Origin: Janthinobacterium agaricidamnosum NBRC 102515 = DSM 9628
Lineage (GTDB): Bacteria > Pseudomonadota > Gammaproteobacteria > Burkholderiales > Burkholderiaceae_D
Length of the DNA stretch: 64,000 bases
NCBI RefSeq assembly: GCF_000723165.1
Contig: NZ_HG322949.1
Coordinates: 1,357,253 to 1,421,252, forward strand
Reading direction: 5' to 3'
Positions 25,869 to 34,486 of this stretch are shown here, one piece after another (the first letter of the stretch is position 1; each line of letters opens with the position of its first letter). Both the position numbers and the translations under genes were made by a program. Under the pieces are notes generated by a model. The model searched no databases. It worked only from the letters and a program-made list of their open reading frames with translations, and was not told where the DNA came from.

Positions 25869-25935
25869 TAGTGCCGCATTTGCGTTGATCATTGAGCGTC
25901 GACGATTGAACGTTGACTACTCAGGCTAGCCGTGC

Positions 25936-27528
25936 TTAGCCGCGCAGCAGCGACAGCACGCCGTTCGGCAGCGAATTGGCTTGCGCCAGCATCGCGGTAC
26001 CGGCTTGTTGCAAGATCTGGCCACGGGTCATGTTGGCGGTTTCCGCCGCGAAGTCGGTATCCTGGATGCGGCTGCGCGATGCCGACAGGTTTTCCGAGGT
26101 GGTTTGCAAGTTGGAAATGGTCGACGCAAAACGGTTCTGGATCGCACCCAGCGACGCGCGGCTGCTGTTGATCTGGTTCAGCGCCGAATCGATGGTCAGC
26201 AGCGCCGCGTTGGAGCCGGCCACGGTGCTGACGTCCAGTTTGGCGACCGATTTCAGGTCGCTGCCGATACTGTCGGCGCCGAGGATGGACTGGTCGCCGG
26301 CGAGGCTGGTCTTGATCGAAAAGCCGTTATCGCTGGAGAAATCCAGCTTGCCGCCGATGACTGCCGTGCTTGGCGCGCCGGTGGCGGGGTCCGCTGTCGC
26401 AAAGTTGACCGCGACGCCAGCCTGGGCCGGCGTGTTGCCGACCGCCGCCTTGACGTCGGCGCCGCGGATGCTTGCGCCGCTCAGGCCGGTGGCCGCCGTG
26501 GTGCCCAGGTTGGCGATCTTGATATCGTTGCCGGAGCTTTCATTGAGGCTCAGTTCCTTGGTGCCGTCGGCGTTTTTCTTGACGCTGGCGGTGACGTTGG
26601 TATTGCCGGTCTGGGCATTGATCGCCTGCGCCAGCGCGGCCAGGTCGCCGCCGACCACTTTGGCCGAAATGGTGACGGCTTGCGAAGTCGAATCGTTTTC
26701 CAGCGAGTTCGAACCGCGCAGCGTAAATTGCACCGCGCCATCCTTGATACCGGTGATGGTGGCGTTGGTGCTCGCTTGCGCCGTCACGCCGGTGCTGCCG
26801 CCGACGCCATTGATATTGGCGGCGATTTTCTTGGCGCTGTCGCCGGCCGTGACGTTCAGTGCGGTGGTCTTGCCGCCGGCCGAACCGATGGTCAGTACTT
26901 GCGTGGTCACCCGGTTCAGCGGCGTGGTCGGTGGCGAGGCGCCAGGCGCATCGGCGACGGTGGACAGCACCGATTGCGAAATCGAGGTGGCCGCATCGGA
27001 CGTCTTGGCGGTATTGTTGCCGATGTCGGTGGCGCGCGCGCTGGCGACGCCGACATTGATGACCTGGTTGGAATTGGCGCCGACCTGGAATTGCGAATGG
27101 GTCAGGCTGCCGTCGAGCACGTTCTGGCCGTTGAACTGGGTGGTGTTGGCGACCCGGTCCAATTCCTGCGACAGCGACGATACCTCGTTCTGGATCGACT
27201 TGCGGTCCGAATCGGAGTTGGTGCCGTTGGCCGATTGCACCGCCAGTTCGCGGATACGTTGCAGCAGGTCGCCGGCGGTGCTCAAGCCGCCCTCGGCGGT
27301 TTGCGCCAGCGAGATGCCGTCATTGGCGTTGCGCGCGGCCTGGGTGTTGCCGCGGATTTGCGACGTAAAACGCTCGGAAATCGCCAAACCCGCCGCGTCG
27401 TCCTTGGCGCTGTTGATGCGCAAGCCTGACGACAGGCGCTGCAAGGAGGTCGCCAGCGACGCTTGCGAAGTGTTCAGGTTGCGCTGCGCATTGAGCGAGG
27501 CAACGTTAGTATTAATGACTTGAGCCAT
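25936..27528 (-). CDS. Flagellin 3
   Basis: Flagellin of 530 aa, eight residues longer than its neighbours because of changes in the central domain (a segment around [20 protein letters not shown] and a longer D3-like part). The D0/D1 ends are as in the other copies. It has its own sigma-28 type promoter (27710-27736), leader element (27577-27631), GGAGA ribosome-binding site and a weak terminator. Its ends group with flagellin 2 at nucleotide level, pointing to a recent duplication or gene conversion between the two. Confidence 0.97.
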   Translation of the reverse strand: MAQVINTNVASLNAQRNLNTSQASLATSLQRLSSGLRINSAKDDAAGLAISERFTSQIRGNTQAARNANDGISLAQTAEGGLSTAGDLLQRIRELAVQSANGTNSDSDRKSIQNEVSSLSQELDRVANTTQFNGQNVLDGSLTHSQFQVGANSNQVINVGVASARATDIGNNTAKTSDAATSISQSVLSTVADAPGASPPTTPLNRVTTQVLTIGSAGGKTTALNVTAGDSAKKIAANINGVGGSTGVTAQASTNATITGIKDGAVQFTLRGSNSLENDSTSQAVTISAKVVGGDLAALAQAINAQTGNTNVTASVKKNADGTKELSLNESSGNDIKIANLGTTAATGLSGASIRGADVKAAVGNTPAQAGVAVNFATADPATGAPSTAVIGGKLDFSSDNGFSIKTSLAGDQSILGADSIGSDLKSVAKLDVSTVAGSNAALLTIDSALNQINSSRASLGAIQNRFASTISNLQTTSENLSASRSRIQDTDFAAETANMTRGQILQQAGTAMLAQANSLPNGVLSLLRG

Positions 27529-27576
27529 GGATCTTTCTCCAAACTGGGTGTTTCATTGTTTGCTATGTGCGTGTAC

Positions 27577-27631
27577 GTTGGCCTGTCACGCTGGGTTGTG
27601 ACAATCAAGCCGCCGTTACTTTTTATAACGG
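27577..27631 (-). promoter_or_regulatory. Conserved flagellin mRNA leader element, copy 3
   Basis: Same block as in flagellins 1 and 4, about 49 bases before the start codon. The stem is UGUCAC/GUGACA (27598-27603 with 27584-27589). Compared with the other copies one U-G pair is a U-A pair here and the loop differs (AACCCAGC). A second small stem CCGUUA/UAACGG is at 27613-27631. Confidence 0.55.
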
Positions 27632-27709
27632 TTGCCAAAAGGAAAAATTGATACAAAATAAAATTTTACTTTTGGCTTTTTACCCTACAGTTCGGCGCAC
27701 GGCGCACGT

Positions 27710-27736
27710 CTATCGACATCAACATGCCAAACTTGA
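27710..27736 (-). promoter_or_regulatory. Sigma-28 (FliA) type promoter for flagellin 3
   Basis: The minus strand reads TCAAGTTT, 11 bases, GTCGATAG. The spacing is exact, and the element lies between the flagellin 4 terminator and the flagellin 3 leader. Confidence 0.8.
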
Positions 27737-27813
27737 TAGTCAAGATTTTTTTATTTTCCGGGAACTTTTTTCCCTACTGCCGCAAAGCTTGGCGCTAGCT
27801 GGCGCGCGCCCAT

Positions 27814-27848
27814 AAAAAAATCCCCGCTTGAGCAAACTCAAGCGGGGA
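27814..27848 (-). terminator. Terminator after flagellin 4
   Basis: A perfect 12-bp stem (27821-27832 with 27837-27848), tetraloop-sized loop, followed on the minus strand by UUUUUUU. Strong intrinsic terminator separating flagellin 4 from flagellin 3. Confidence 0.9.
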
Positions 27849-27901
27849 TTGCGGCGGCGCCGTCGCGCCGTTCATTCATCGTGCGACTGGCGGTGCGGTG
27901 C

Positions 27902-29470
27902 TTAGCCGCGCAGCAGCGACAGTACGCCGTTCGGCAGCGAGTTGGCTTGCGCCAGCATCGCGGTACCGGCTTGTTGCAAGATCTGGCCGCGGGTCAGGCT
28001 GGCGGTTTCCGCGGCGAAGTCGGTATCCTGGATACGGCTGCGCGATGCCGACAGGTTTTCCGACGTGGTTTGCAAGTTCGAGATGGTCGAGGCGAAACGG
28101 TTTTGCACGGCGCCCAGCGAAGCGCGGTTGCTGTTGATCTGGTTCAGCGCCGAGTCGATGGTCAGCAATGCGGCGTTGGAGCCGGCCACGGTGCTGACGT
28201 CCAGCTTGGCGACCGATTTCAAGTCGCTGCCGACCGATGGGCCGTTCAGCAAGGTGGTGCCGGCGCTGGTTTTCAACGAGAAGCCGCTATCGCTGGAAAA
28301 ATCCAGTTTGCCGCCGACCACCGCAGTGCTGGCCGGTACGCCGGCCGCGCTGGCCGCCACGAAGGTCACGCCGACGCCAGGCGTGGCGGGCGTGTTGCCG
28401 ACTGCCGGCACGGTGTCGGCGCCGCGCATCGAGGCGCCGACCAGGCCGCCGGTGGCGCCCATATTGGCGATTTTGATATCGTTGCCGGAATTCTCGTTCA
28501 ACGTCAGTTCGCGGGTGCCGTCGGCGTTTTTCTTGACGCTGGCGGTGACGTTGGTATTACCGGTCTGGGCATTGATCGCTTGCGCCAGCGCGGCCAGGTC
28601 GCCGCCGACCACGCGCGCCGAAATGGTGACCGATTGCGAGGTCGAGTCATTTTCCAGCGAGTTCGAACCGCGCAGCGTGAATTGCACGGCGCCGTCGCTG
28701 ATGCCGCTGATGCTGGCTGTGGTGCTCGCTTGCGCCGTCACGCCGGTGCTGCCGCTCAAGCCGTTCAGGCTGCTGGCGATTTTCTTGGCGCTGTCGCCGG
28801 CCGCGACGGTCAGCGCGGTGGTCTTGCCGCCGGCCGAGCCGATGGTCAGGGTCTGTGCGGCGACATTGTTGGCCGGGCTGGTGTTGGTGGTGTCGATCGA
28901 ACCTTGCAGCACGGCTTGCGAAATCGACGCGGCCGCATCCGAGGTCTTGGCGGTATTGTTGCCGATATCGGTGGCGCGGGCGCTGCCGACGCCGACATTG
29001 ATGACCTGGTTGGAATTGGCGCCGACCTGGAACTGGGCGCTGGTCAAGCTGCCGTCGAGCACGTTCTGGCCGTTGAATTGGGTGGTGGTGGCGACCCGGT
29101 CCAATTCCTGCGACAGCGATGCCACTTCGTTCTGGATCGATTTGCGGTCCGAATCGGAGTTGGTGCCGTTGGCCGATTGCACCGCCAGTTCACGTATACG
29201 CTGCAGCAAGTCGCCGGCGGTACTCAAGCCGCCCTCAGCGGTTTGCGCCAGGGAAATGCCGTCATTGGCGTTGCGTGCGGCCTGGGTGTTGCCGCGGATT
29301 TGGGAAGTGAAACGTTCGGAGATTGCCAGGCCGGCGGCGTCATCCTTGGCGCTATTGATGCGCAAACCGGAAGACAGGCGTTGCAGCGAAGTTGCCAGCG
29401 ATGCTTGGGAAGTGTTCAGGTTGCGCTGTGCGTTGAGCGAAGCGACGTTGGTATTGATGACTTGGGCCAT
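27902..29470 (-). CDS. Flagellin 4
   Basis: Flagellin of 522 aa. The centre is close to flagellin 1 ([20 protein letters not shown]) but with local differences, for example SIDTTNTSPANN in place of SVDGVGTSPLNN. D0/D1 helices are intact; the C-terminal region has AETASLTRGQ where the others have [10 protein letters not shown]. It has its own promoter (29651-29677), leader (29517-29571), GGAGAA ribosome-binding site and strong terminator. It is the first flagellin of the series, next to a diguanylate cyclase gene. Confidence 0.97.
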   Translation of the reverse strand: MAQVINTNVASLNAQRNLNTSQASLATSLQRLSSGLRINSAKDDAAGLAISERFTSQIRGNTQAARNANDGISLAQTAEGGLSTAGDLLQRIRELAVQSANGTNSDSDRKSIQNEVASLSQELDRVATTTQFNGQNVLDGSLTSAQFQVGANSNQVINVGVGSARATDIGNNTAKTSDAAASISQAVLQGSIDTTNTSPANNVAAQTLTIGSAGGKTTALTVAAGDSAKKIASSLNGLSGSTGVTAQASTTASISGISDGAVQFTLRGSNSLENDSTSQSVTISARVVGGDLAALAQAINAQTGNTNVTASVKKNADGTRELTLNENSGNDIKIANMGATGGLVGASMRGADTVPAVGNTPATPGVGVTFVAASAAGVPASTAVVGGKLDFSSDSGFSLKTSAGTTLLNGPSVGSDLKSVAKLDVSTVAGSNAALLTIDSALNQINSNRASLGAVQNRFASTISNLQTTSENLSASRSRIQDTDFAAETASLTRGQILQQAGTAMLAQANSLPNGVLSLLRG

Positions 29471-29516
29471 GGTAATTCTCCAGACAGGAATGCGGTGTTA
29501 GCTCTGTGCTGTTTAC

Positions 29517-29571
29517 TTTGGCCTGCCACGCTGTTCCGTGACAATCAAGCCGCTGTTGTAATCGGTAACGG
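29517..29571 (-). promoter_or_regulatory. Conserved flagellin mRNA leader element, copy 4
   Basis: Same block as copies 1 and 3, 47 bases before the start. The transcript stem is UGUCACG/CGUGGCA (29537-29543 with 29524-29530), identical to copy 1, with loop GAACAG. Confidence 0.55.
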
Positions 29572-29650
29572 AGCGGCCTGGAAAAAATGAAGTGTAAAAA
29601 AGAGATATTTTTTTTGTATCTCACCCTCAAGTTGCCGATGAGCGCCCGCT

Positions 29651-29677
29651 TAATCGGTTGCGGAAGATCAAACTTTA
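29651..29677 (-). promoter_or_regulatory. Sigma-28 (FliA) type promoter for flagellin 4
   Basis: The minus strand reads TAAAGTTT, 11 bases, ACCGATTA. The -35 part is a perfect match to the FliA consensus and the spacing is exact. This is the best sigma-28 site in the window. Confidence 0.88.
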
Positions 29678-29756
29678 GGGCAAAAATAAATTTATTTTTG
29701 ACTGTTTTTAGCTGCTGAATGAAGATGTCGAGATGTTAATCGCTCTTTTTGGGCGT

Positions 29757-29784
29757 AAAAAAACCCGCCTTGAAGCGCGGCGGG
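29757..29784 (-). terminator. Terminator after the GGDEF gene
   Basis: A 6-bp GC stem (CCCGCC at 29764-29769 with GGCGGG at 29779-29784) followed on the minus strand by UUUUUUU. It lies 31 bases past the stop of the diguanylate cyclase gene. Confidence 0.75.
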
Positions 29785-29815
29785 CGAGATCAGGGGGCAG
29801 GGGCGAGCTGGCGTA

Positions 29816-31435
29816 TCAGTCGGCCACCACCACCCGGTTCTTGCCGGTTTGCTTGGCCTGGTACATGGCGCGGTCGGCCCGTTTGACGAGAGCGGCCTGG
29901 TCTTCATGCGCATGGCGCAGCGCGACGCCGGCCGAGAAGGTGATCAGGACTTTTTCATTGTCGTGCAAGAAAAAGTGCTTGGTCAATTCGCGTTGCAGCC
30001 GCGTCATCGTCGCCGATGCCGCGTCGACCGTGGTTTCCGGCAGCAGGATCAGGAATTCCTCGCCGCCGAAGCGGGCGATCACATCCATCGAGCGCAAGGT
30101 TTCCTTGACGATCTTGACCAGGTGCTTCAGCGCCGCGTCGCCGGCCAGGTGGCCGTATTTATCGTTCAGGCGCTTGAAGTCGTCGAGGTCCAGCATGGCG
30201 ATGCACAGCGGCGTGCCGCGCCGGTCGGAGCGCGCGGTTTCGCGCTCGAACACATCGTCGAGGCCGCGCCGGTTCAGGCTGCCGGTCAGCTGGTCTTCTC
30301 GCACCAGCTCGCTCATATGCTGCAGCTTCGCTTCCAGCGTGTGGATGCGCTGCTCGGCGTCTTGCACTTCCTGGCGCGCCAGCATCATCTTGTCGCGCGC
30401 GCGCAACGCCTCGGTTTGCACCAGCCGGGTTTCGCGCAACACATCGTCGAGCACCTGGTTCAACTCGCTGATATTTTCAGCCTGGCTGATCTTTTCCGAA
30501 TAACCGCCGATCTTTTCATGAAAGTCGCCGGTGCTGGTCGCCACTTGGCCGAGCCGGTCGATGAAGGTCATCATCATGTTCTTGACCGTCAGCTTGACGT
30601 CGGACAGGCTGTGCTTCAACTGGCTTTGCTTATAGATGACTTCCTTCAGGCTGCGGGTGGCGTCTTCCAGCGCGCGCTGGTCGAGCGGACCGGCGATCAG
30701 GTTTTGCACCGCGTCGATCTGGCCGCGCAGCCAGCTATCGTCGTCGAGCAATTCACTGACGTTTTCCAGTAACAGTTTAAACAGGCGCAGCAGCAATTCC
30801 TGCTGTTCGGCCGTATCGCCGCTCTTCAATTCGATCTGGTAGCACAGCTGTTTCAAACGCAGCGCCGCGTCGTTCAGCGCTTCCTCGGTGTGGGCCAGCT
30901 TGATCGCGGCGCCCAGCGACTCGGATTCGGCCATCAGCGCCGGAGTGCCGGTCAGCAAGGTGGCGACGGCAAAACTGAGGGTACGACTGAGCAAGTCGCG
31001 CAGCGTGCGGGTTTGTTCGCCATCGGGCAGCGGCGCGATATCGATGCCGCCTTTCTTGCCCTGGCGTTCGGATAATTGCACCAGGTTGCGCACATAGGCG
31101 TCCCAGTCGCGCGCCTTCAATGCACTCTGGAAACGCCGGCCGTATTCGCCCAGTTCGCCCTTCGATTCGCTCATCTTGGCGGCAAACCTGGTCAGCACGT
31201 TTTCGGCGCCGCTGTCGACCGGTGCGCTGGCGGCGATCAGCGCGCCGGGCTGGCTGTCCGGCTCGGCGGGCAGGCCGGCGATTTCATTGTAGATGTCGCG
31301 GTAGGCGTTCGGCGTCGGCGCGATGCGCCGCGTCGCCAGCTGGCGAAACGCTTCGCGCGCGATATCGGCCGGGTTTTGCTGGGCGCTGGCGCCGGCCGCA
31401 ACAGGCGCTGGCGAAGGGGGCGATTTACTGGACAT
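29816..31435 (-). CDS. Diguanylate cyclase (GGDEF domain), cytoplasmic
   Basis: This 539-aa protein should make c-di-GMP from two GTP. The C-terminal GGDEF domain (about residues 375-539) has an intact active site, GGEEF in VIARFGGEEFLILLPE. An allosteric I-site RxxD (RSMD) lies five residues before it, so product inhibition is expected. The first 360 residues are helical and lack transmembrane segments; a region of about 90 residues before the GGDEF (ARDKMMLARQEVQDAEQRIH) looks like a coiled-coil dimerisation stalk. The sensory part is not recognised. It lies next to the flagellins and in the same window as a YcgR-type receptor. Confidence 0.92.
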   Translation of the reverse strand: MSSKSPPSPAPVAAGASAQQNPADIAREAFRQLATRRIAPTPNAYRDIYNEIAGLPAEPDSQPGALIAASAPVDSGAENVLTRFAAKMSESKGELGEYGRRFQSALKARDWDAYVRNLVQLSERQGKKGGIDIAPLPDGEQTRTLRDLLSRTLSFAVATLLTGTPALMAESESLGAAIKLAHTEEALNDAALRLKQLCYQIELKSGDTAEQQELLLRLFKLLLENVSELLDDDSWLRGQIDAVQNLIAGPLDQRALEDATRSLKEVIYKQSQLKHSLSDVKLTVKNMMMTFIDRLGQVATSTGDFHEKIGGYSEKISQAENISELNQVLDDVLRETRLVQTEALRARDKMMLARQEVQDAEQRIHTLEAKLQHMSELVREDQLTGSLNRRGLDDVFERETARSDRRGTPLCIAMLDLDDFKRLNDKYGHLAGDAALKHLVKIVKETLRSMDVIARFGGEEFLILLPETTVDAASATMTRLQRELTKHFFLHDNEKVLITFSAGVALRHAHEDQAALVKRADRAMYQAKQTGKNRVVVAD

Positions 31436-31611
31436 GTACGCGGCTGCCTTTTATAAGTATTTGCTAATTATCCCCATGATATGCGAATCGGGCCAGACTT
31501 TATTCTTGAATTAGCAGCACTAAGATGTCTTACTTTGATGCATGGCCGATGCTTTCCAAGAAAACCAGTATGTTGTCTAAAGAGTTATTATCTAACTGTT
31601 ATCGGGTGTTT

Positions 31612-32259
31612 TTACTCGATCAACTGGTTTCTGATCGCATAATGGGTCAGTTCGGCACTGTTCTTCAGTTTCATTTTTGCCAGCAGGCGAGCCCGGTATT
31701 CGCTGACGGTCTTGACCGACAGCGACAATTCCTGGGCAATCGCACCGACCGTCTTGCCCGACGCGATCATCATCAGCGTTTGGTATTCACGGTCGGACAG
31801 CGTATCGTGCGGCGGTGTCTCATGGTCCTCGCCGACCGTATTCGCCAATTCCTGAGCCAGCGCCGGGCTGATATATTTTAACCCGCTGGCGACCTGGCGG
31901 ATCGCCGTGACCAATTCACGCGGCGCGCTTTGCTTGGTCAGGTAACCGGCCGCGCCGGCCTTCAGCGAACGGATCGCATACTGGTCTTCGCGGTGCATCG
32001 ACAGCATCAGCACCGCCAGCTCGGGTTTCTCCTTCTTGATTTGCTTCAAGACATCGATGCCGCTGCGGTCCGGCATCGAAATGTCGAGCAACATCACCTG
32101 GCATTCCGACTTGCGGAACAGCTTAACCGCGTCGACGCCGTTTTCCGCTTCACCGGCAACCACGATATCGCGCGTATCGGCCAGGATTTGCTTCAAGCCT
32201 TCGCGCACGATGGCGTGATCGTCGGCGATAAAAACCCTGATGGTGTTTTTTTGTTTCAT
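31612..32259 (-). CDS. NarL/LuxR-family response regulator
   Basis: This 215-aa protein has an N-terminal receiver domain (FIADDHAIVREGLKQILADT; phosphoacceptor Asp in VMLLDISMPDRSG; conserved Lys in GYLTKQSAPRE) and a C-terminal LuxR-type helix-turn-helix (LSDREYQTLMMIASGKTVGA, then LSLSVKTVSEYRARLLAKMK). It is encoded 41 bases after the histidine kinase gene on the same strand and is its probable partner. Targets are unknown. Confidence 0.94.
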   Translation of the reverse strand: MKQKNTIRVFIADDHAIVREGLKQILADTRDIVVAGEAENGVDAVKLFRKSECQVMLLDISMPDRSGIDVLKQIKKEKPELAVLMLSMHREDQYAIRSLKAGAAGYLTKQSAPRELVTAIRQVASGLKYISPALAQELANTVGEDHETPPHDTLSDREYQTLMMIASGKTVGAIAQELSLSVKTVSEYRARLLAKMKLKNSAELTHYAIRNQLIE

Positions 32260-32300
32260 GTCATGCGTATCTTTAGCTAAAACCCGAGTGGCTGGTATTG

Positions 32301-33767
32301 TTATTGGTCAATCAACGGCCGTAGCGGCGAGGCCAGCTTGATCTTGAGCGCCACCACCGTGCCGCCGCCGGCCGCATGGCTCAGGCTCAGCGTGCCGCCC
32401 AGTGCGTTGGCGCGCTCGGCCATGCCGCGGATGCCGAACGATTGCGGCTTGGCTTTGTCCGCCTGGCGCATGCCGACGCCATTGTCGGTGATTTTCAGGC
32501 TGATGTGGTGACGCAAACGGGCCAGCCGCACCGTCACCCTGCTGGCGCGCGCATGTTTGGCGATATTGGTCAGCGCTTCCTGGAAGATGCGGAACAGCGT
32601 GGTGGCCTGGTCCAGGCCGAGGTCGATGTCGCGCTGGTTCGATACAAAGCTGCAAGTCACGCCGGCCTGTTTCTCGAATTCCCTGATTTGCCACTGCAGC
32701 GCGGCGACGATGCCCAGGTCCAGCATCGGCGGGCGCAAGTCGAGCGAAATGCGGTGCACCGAATCGATGGTGCGGTCGACCAGCCCATCCAGATAGGCGG
32801 CTTTCTGTTGCAATAGTTCGCTGCCTTCCGGCAAGCGCCGCACCAGCATCGCCAGCGCCATCTTGATCGCCGTCAGGTTGCCGCCCAGGTCGTCATGGAT
32901 TTCGCGCGCGATGCGGGTGCGTTCCTGTTCCTTGATCTTTTCTATATGTGCCGTCAACTCGGCCAGCCGGGCCCGCGACTGTTGCACTTCCAGCTGTTCC
33001 AGCTTGCTTTCCGTGATATTCGTCATGATGCCCTCCCACTGGACTGCGCCATCGGCCAGCGCGCGCGGGGTCGAGCGCAAGTTGATCCACTTGACGTCTT
33101 TCCACGCATCGACCCAGATCCGGCCTTCCCAGTTCCAGCTCCACAGCGCGCTGGCCGAAGCCTGCATCGAATCGAGGTAGGACCGACGGTCGTCGGCCAG
33201 GATCAGCGCCAGGAACAAGCTGGGCTGCTGTTGCAATTGCTGCGCCGTCAAACCGAGCAGCGCCTGGCAGCCGTCGCTCAGGTAATCGAACCAGACCGCG
33301 CCGCTGGCCTCCTGGCGGAACTGGTACACCAGTCCGGGCGTGTTCGAGACGATGGCGTTGAAGTGCGACTGCACCTGGGCCAGCGCGGCGGCCGACGCTT
33401 GCGGCAGGCTCTGGTCTTCGCCGACCGCCAGGATCAGGGCGCGGCCGTCGCGGCTGGTGCGCATCAGCCGCAGTTGCAGCGGATAACTGCTGCCGTCGGC
33501 GCGGCGCTGTTCCAGCTGCAGGTCGGCCTGGGCGCCGATATCCTGGCCCAGGCCCGCCAGCACGCTGTCGAAGTGTGTCCGCGTCAATTGCGGCGCCAGC
33601 ATCAACGGCGTCATGGCGGCCAGGCTGGCCATGTCGTATTGCAAGTTGCGGCAGGCGGCCTGATTGACGTCGACAAAGTGCAGCGTGGCCGCGTCGAGCA
33701 GGTAAATTTCCGACGGCGACGCTTGCATCACGGCGGCCAAGCAGGGCAGGGTGGGTGTGCTCATCAT
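32301..33767 (-). CDS. PAS-domain sensor histidine kinase (NarX/DegS type, soluble)
   Basis: This 488-aa kinase has two PAS-like segments (about residues 10-110 and 130-255), a HisKA_3 dimerisation domain with the phosphoacceptor His in RTRIAREIHDDLGGNLTAIK, and a HATPase domain with N-box FQEALTNIAKHARA and G-box ITDNGVGM. No transmembrane helices are visible, so it senses a cytoplasmic or membrane-protein signal through PAS. It is followed by its NarL-type regulator and preceded, 9 bases away, by a small membrane protein gene. Confidence 0.92.
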   Translation of the reverse strand: MMSTPTLPCLAAVMQASPSEIYLLDAATLHFVDVNQAACRNLQYDMASLAAMTPLMLAPQLTRTHFDSVLAGLGQDIGAQADLQLEQRRADGSSYPLQLRLMRTSRDGRALILAVGEDQSLPQASAAALAQVQSHFNAIVSNTPGLVYQFRQEASGAVWFDYLSDGCQALLGLTAQQLQQQPSLFLALILADDRRSYLDSMQASASALWSWNWEGRIWVDAWKDVKWINLRSTPRALADGAVQWEGIMTNITESKLEQLEVQQSRARLAELTAHIEKIKEQERTRIAREIHDDLGGNLTAIKMALAMLVRRLPEGSELLQQKAAYLDGLVDRTIDSVHRISLDLRPPMLDLGIVAALQWQIREFEKQAGVTCSFVSNQRDIDLGLDQATTLFRIFQEALTNIAKHARASRVTVRLARLRHHISLKITDNGVGMRQADKAKPQSFGIRGMAERANALGGTLSLSHAAGGGTVVALKIKLASPLRPLIDQ

Positions 33768-33776
33768 TTGGCGTGC

Positions 33777-34376
33777 TCAGCGGCGGCGCGCGCGCCACAG
33801 CGCGGCGAAACGGCGCAATACCCGCGCCGGGCGTGCCGCCAGCCGGCCTGCGCCCGGTTGCTTGCGGCTAGTGCTCCACCAGTCGCGGCGCGCCTTGCCG
33901 AGCGCGCGTCCCAGTGCGCTGACGCGGCGCCATGCGCGGGTGGCGCGCAGCCGCGCGATCCAGGAGTCCTTGAGTTCGATAAACTTGCCGTGCCAGCGCG
34001 CGAACCATGGCAGGCTCAGCAAGGTAGGCCGGGTCAGCGTGTACAGCCGCGCCACCGCGGCCGCGCCGCCGAGCTTGGCGATCACGATCACGCTGACGCC
34101 GGACAGCGCGTGACCGTTGGCGATCGCCAGCAGCGCCATCACCTTGACGGGGAACAGCAAGATGGCCGGCAGTACGAACACGGCCAGCGCGACATAGGGC
34201 GGCAAGCCCTTGATCCAGCTTTCCAGCGCATGCAGCGGCGGGAATAAGGCGACCCAGCCGAGCAGGCGCGCGCCGGTGGCCCACAGCCATTCCTCGACCA
34301 GCAGGAAAATCGCGGCCAGGTAGACCAGCGGCGCGAACAGCCAGCGCCTGAGTGTCGTCAATCGTTTGATACGCAT
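33777..34376 (-). CDS. Multi-pass membrane protein of unknown function, upstream of the kinase
   Basis: This 199-aa protein has an N-terminal hydrophobic helix (LFAPLVYLAAIFLLVEEWLW), a second pair of hydrophobic segments (YVALAVFVLPAILLFPVKVM, SGVSVIVIAKLGGAAAVARL) and a very basic C-terminal tail (ending RVLRRFAALWRARRR). The frame is open to 34499; the ATG at 34376 gives the sensible N-terminus MRIKRLTTLRRWLFAP. It ends 9 bases before the histidine kinase start, so the three genes form a likely operon. I do not recognise the family. An accessory or input role for the kinase is inference only. Confidence 0.8.
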   Translation of the reverse strand: MRIKRLTTLRRWLFAPLVYLAAIFLLVEEWLWATGARLLGWVALFPPLHALESWIKGLPPYVALAVFVLPAILLFPVKVMALLAIANGHALSGVSVIVIAKLGGAAAVARLYTLTRPTLLSLPWFARWHGKFIELKDSWIARLRATRAWRRVSALGRALGKARRDWWSTSRKQPGAGRLAARPARVLRRFAALWRARRR

Positions 34377-34486
34377 TGAGTATAGGATTTGCCAATCTTG
34401 AGCATGATGTAGGGATGATACGTTAAAAAAACAGCCTGGTCGCCCAAACCATCCCCGGCGGCCCGCACTGCCGCTACAATAGCGTG

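Noticed and set aside
22236..29470. The flagellin array as a possible phase-variation cassette system
   Set aside because: I found no invertible segment, recombinase gene or site-specific inverted repeats; three of the four genes have their own promoters, and all four are intact.
27881..29590. A 569-codon open frame on the + strand through flagellin 4, and similar long frames across flagellins 1-3
   Set aside because: These are antisense shadows of the flagellin genes. They have arginine/alanine/glycine-rich repeats typical of the complement of high-GC coding DNA, no ribosome-binding sites and no family motif.
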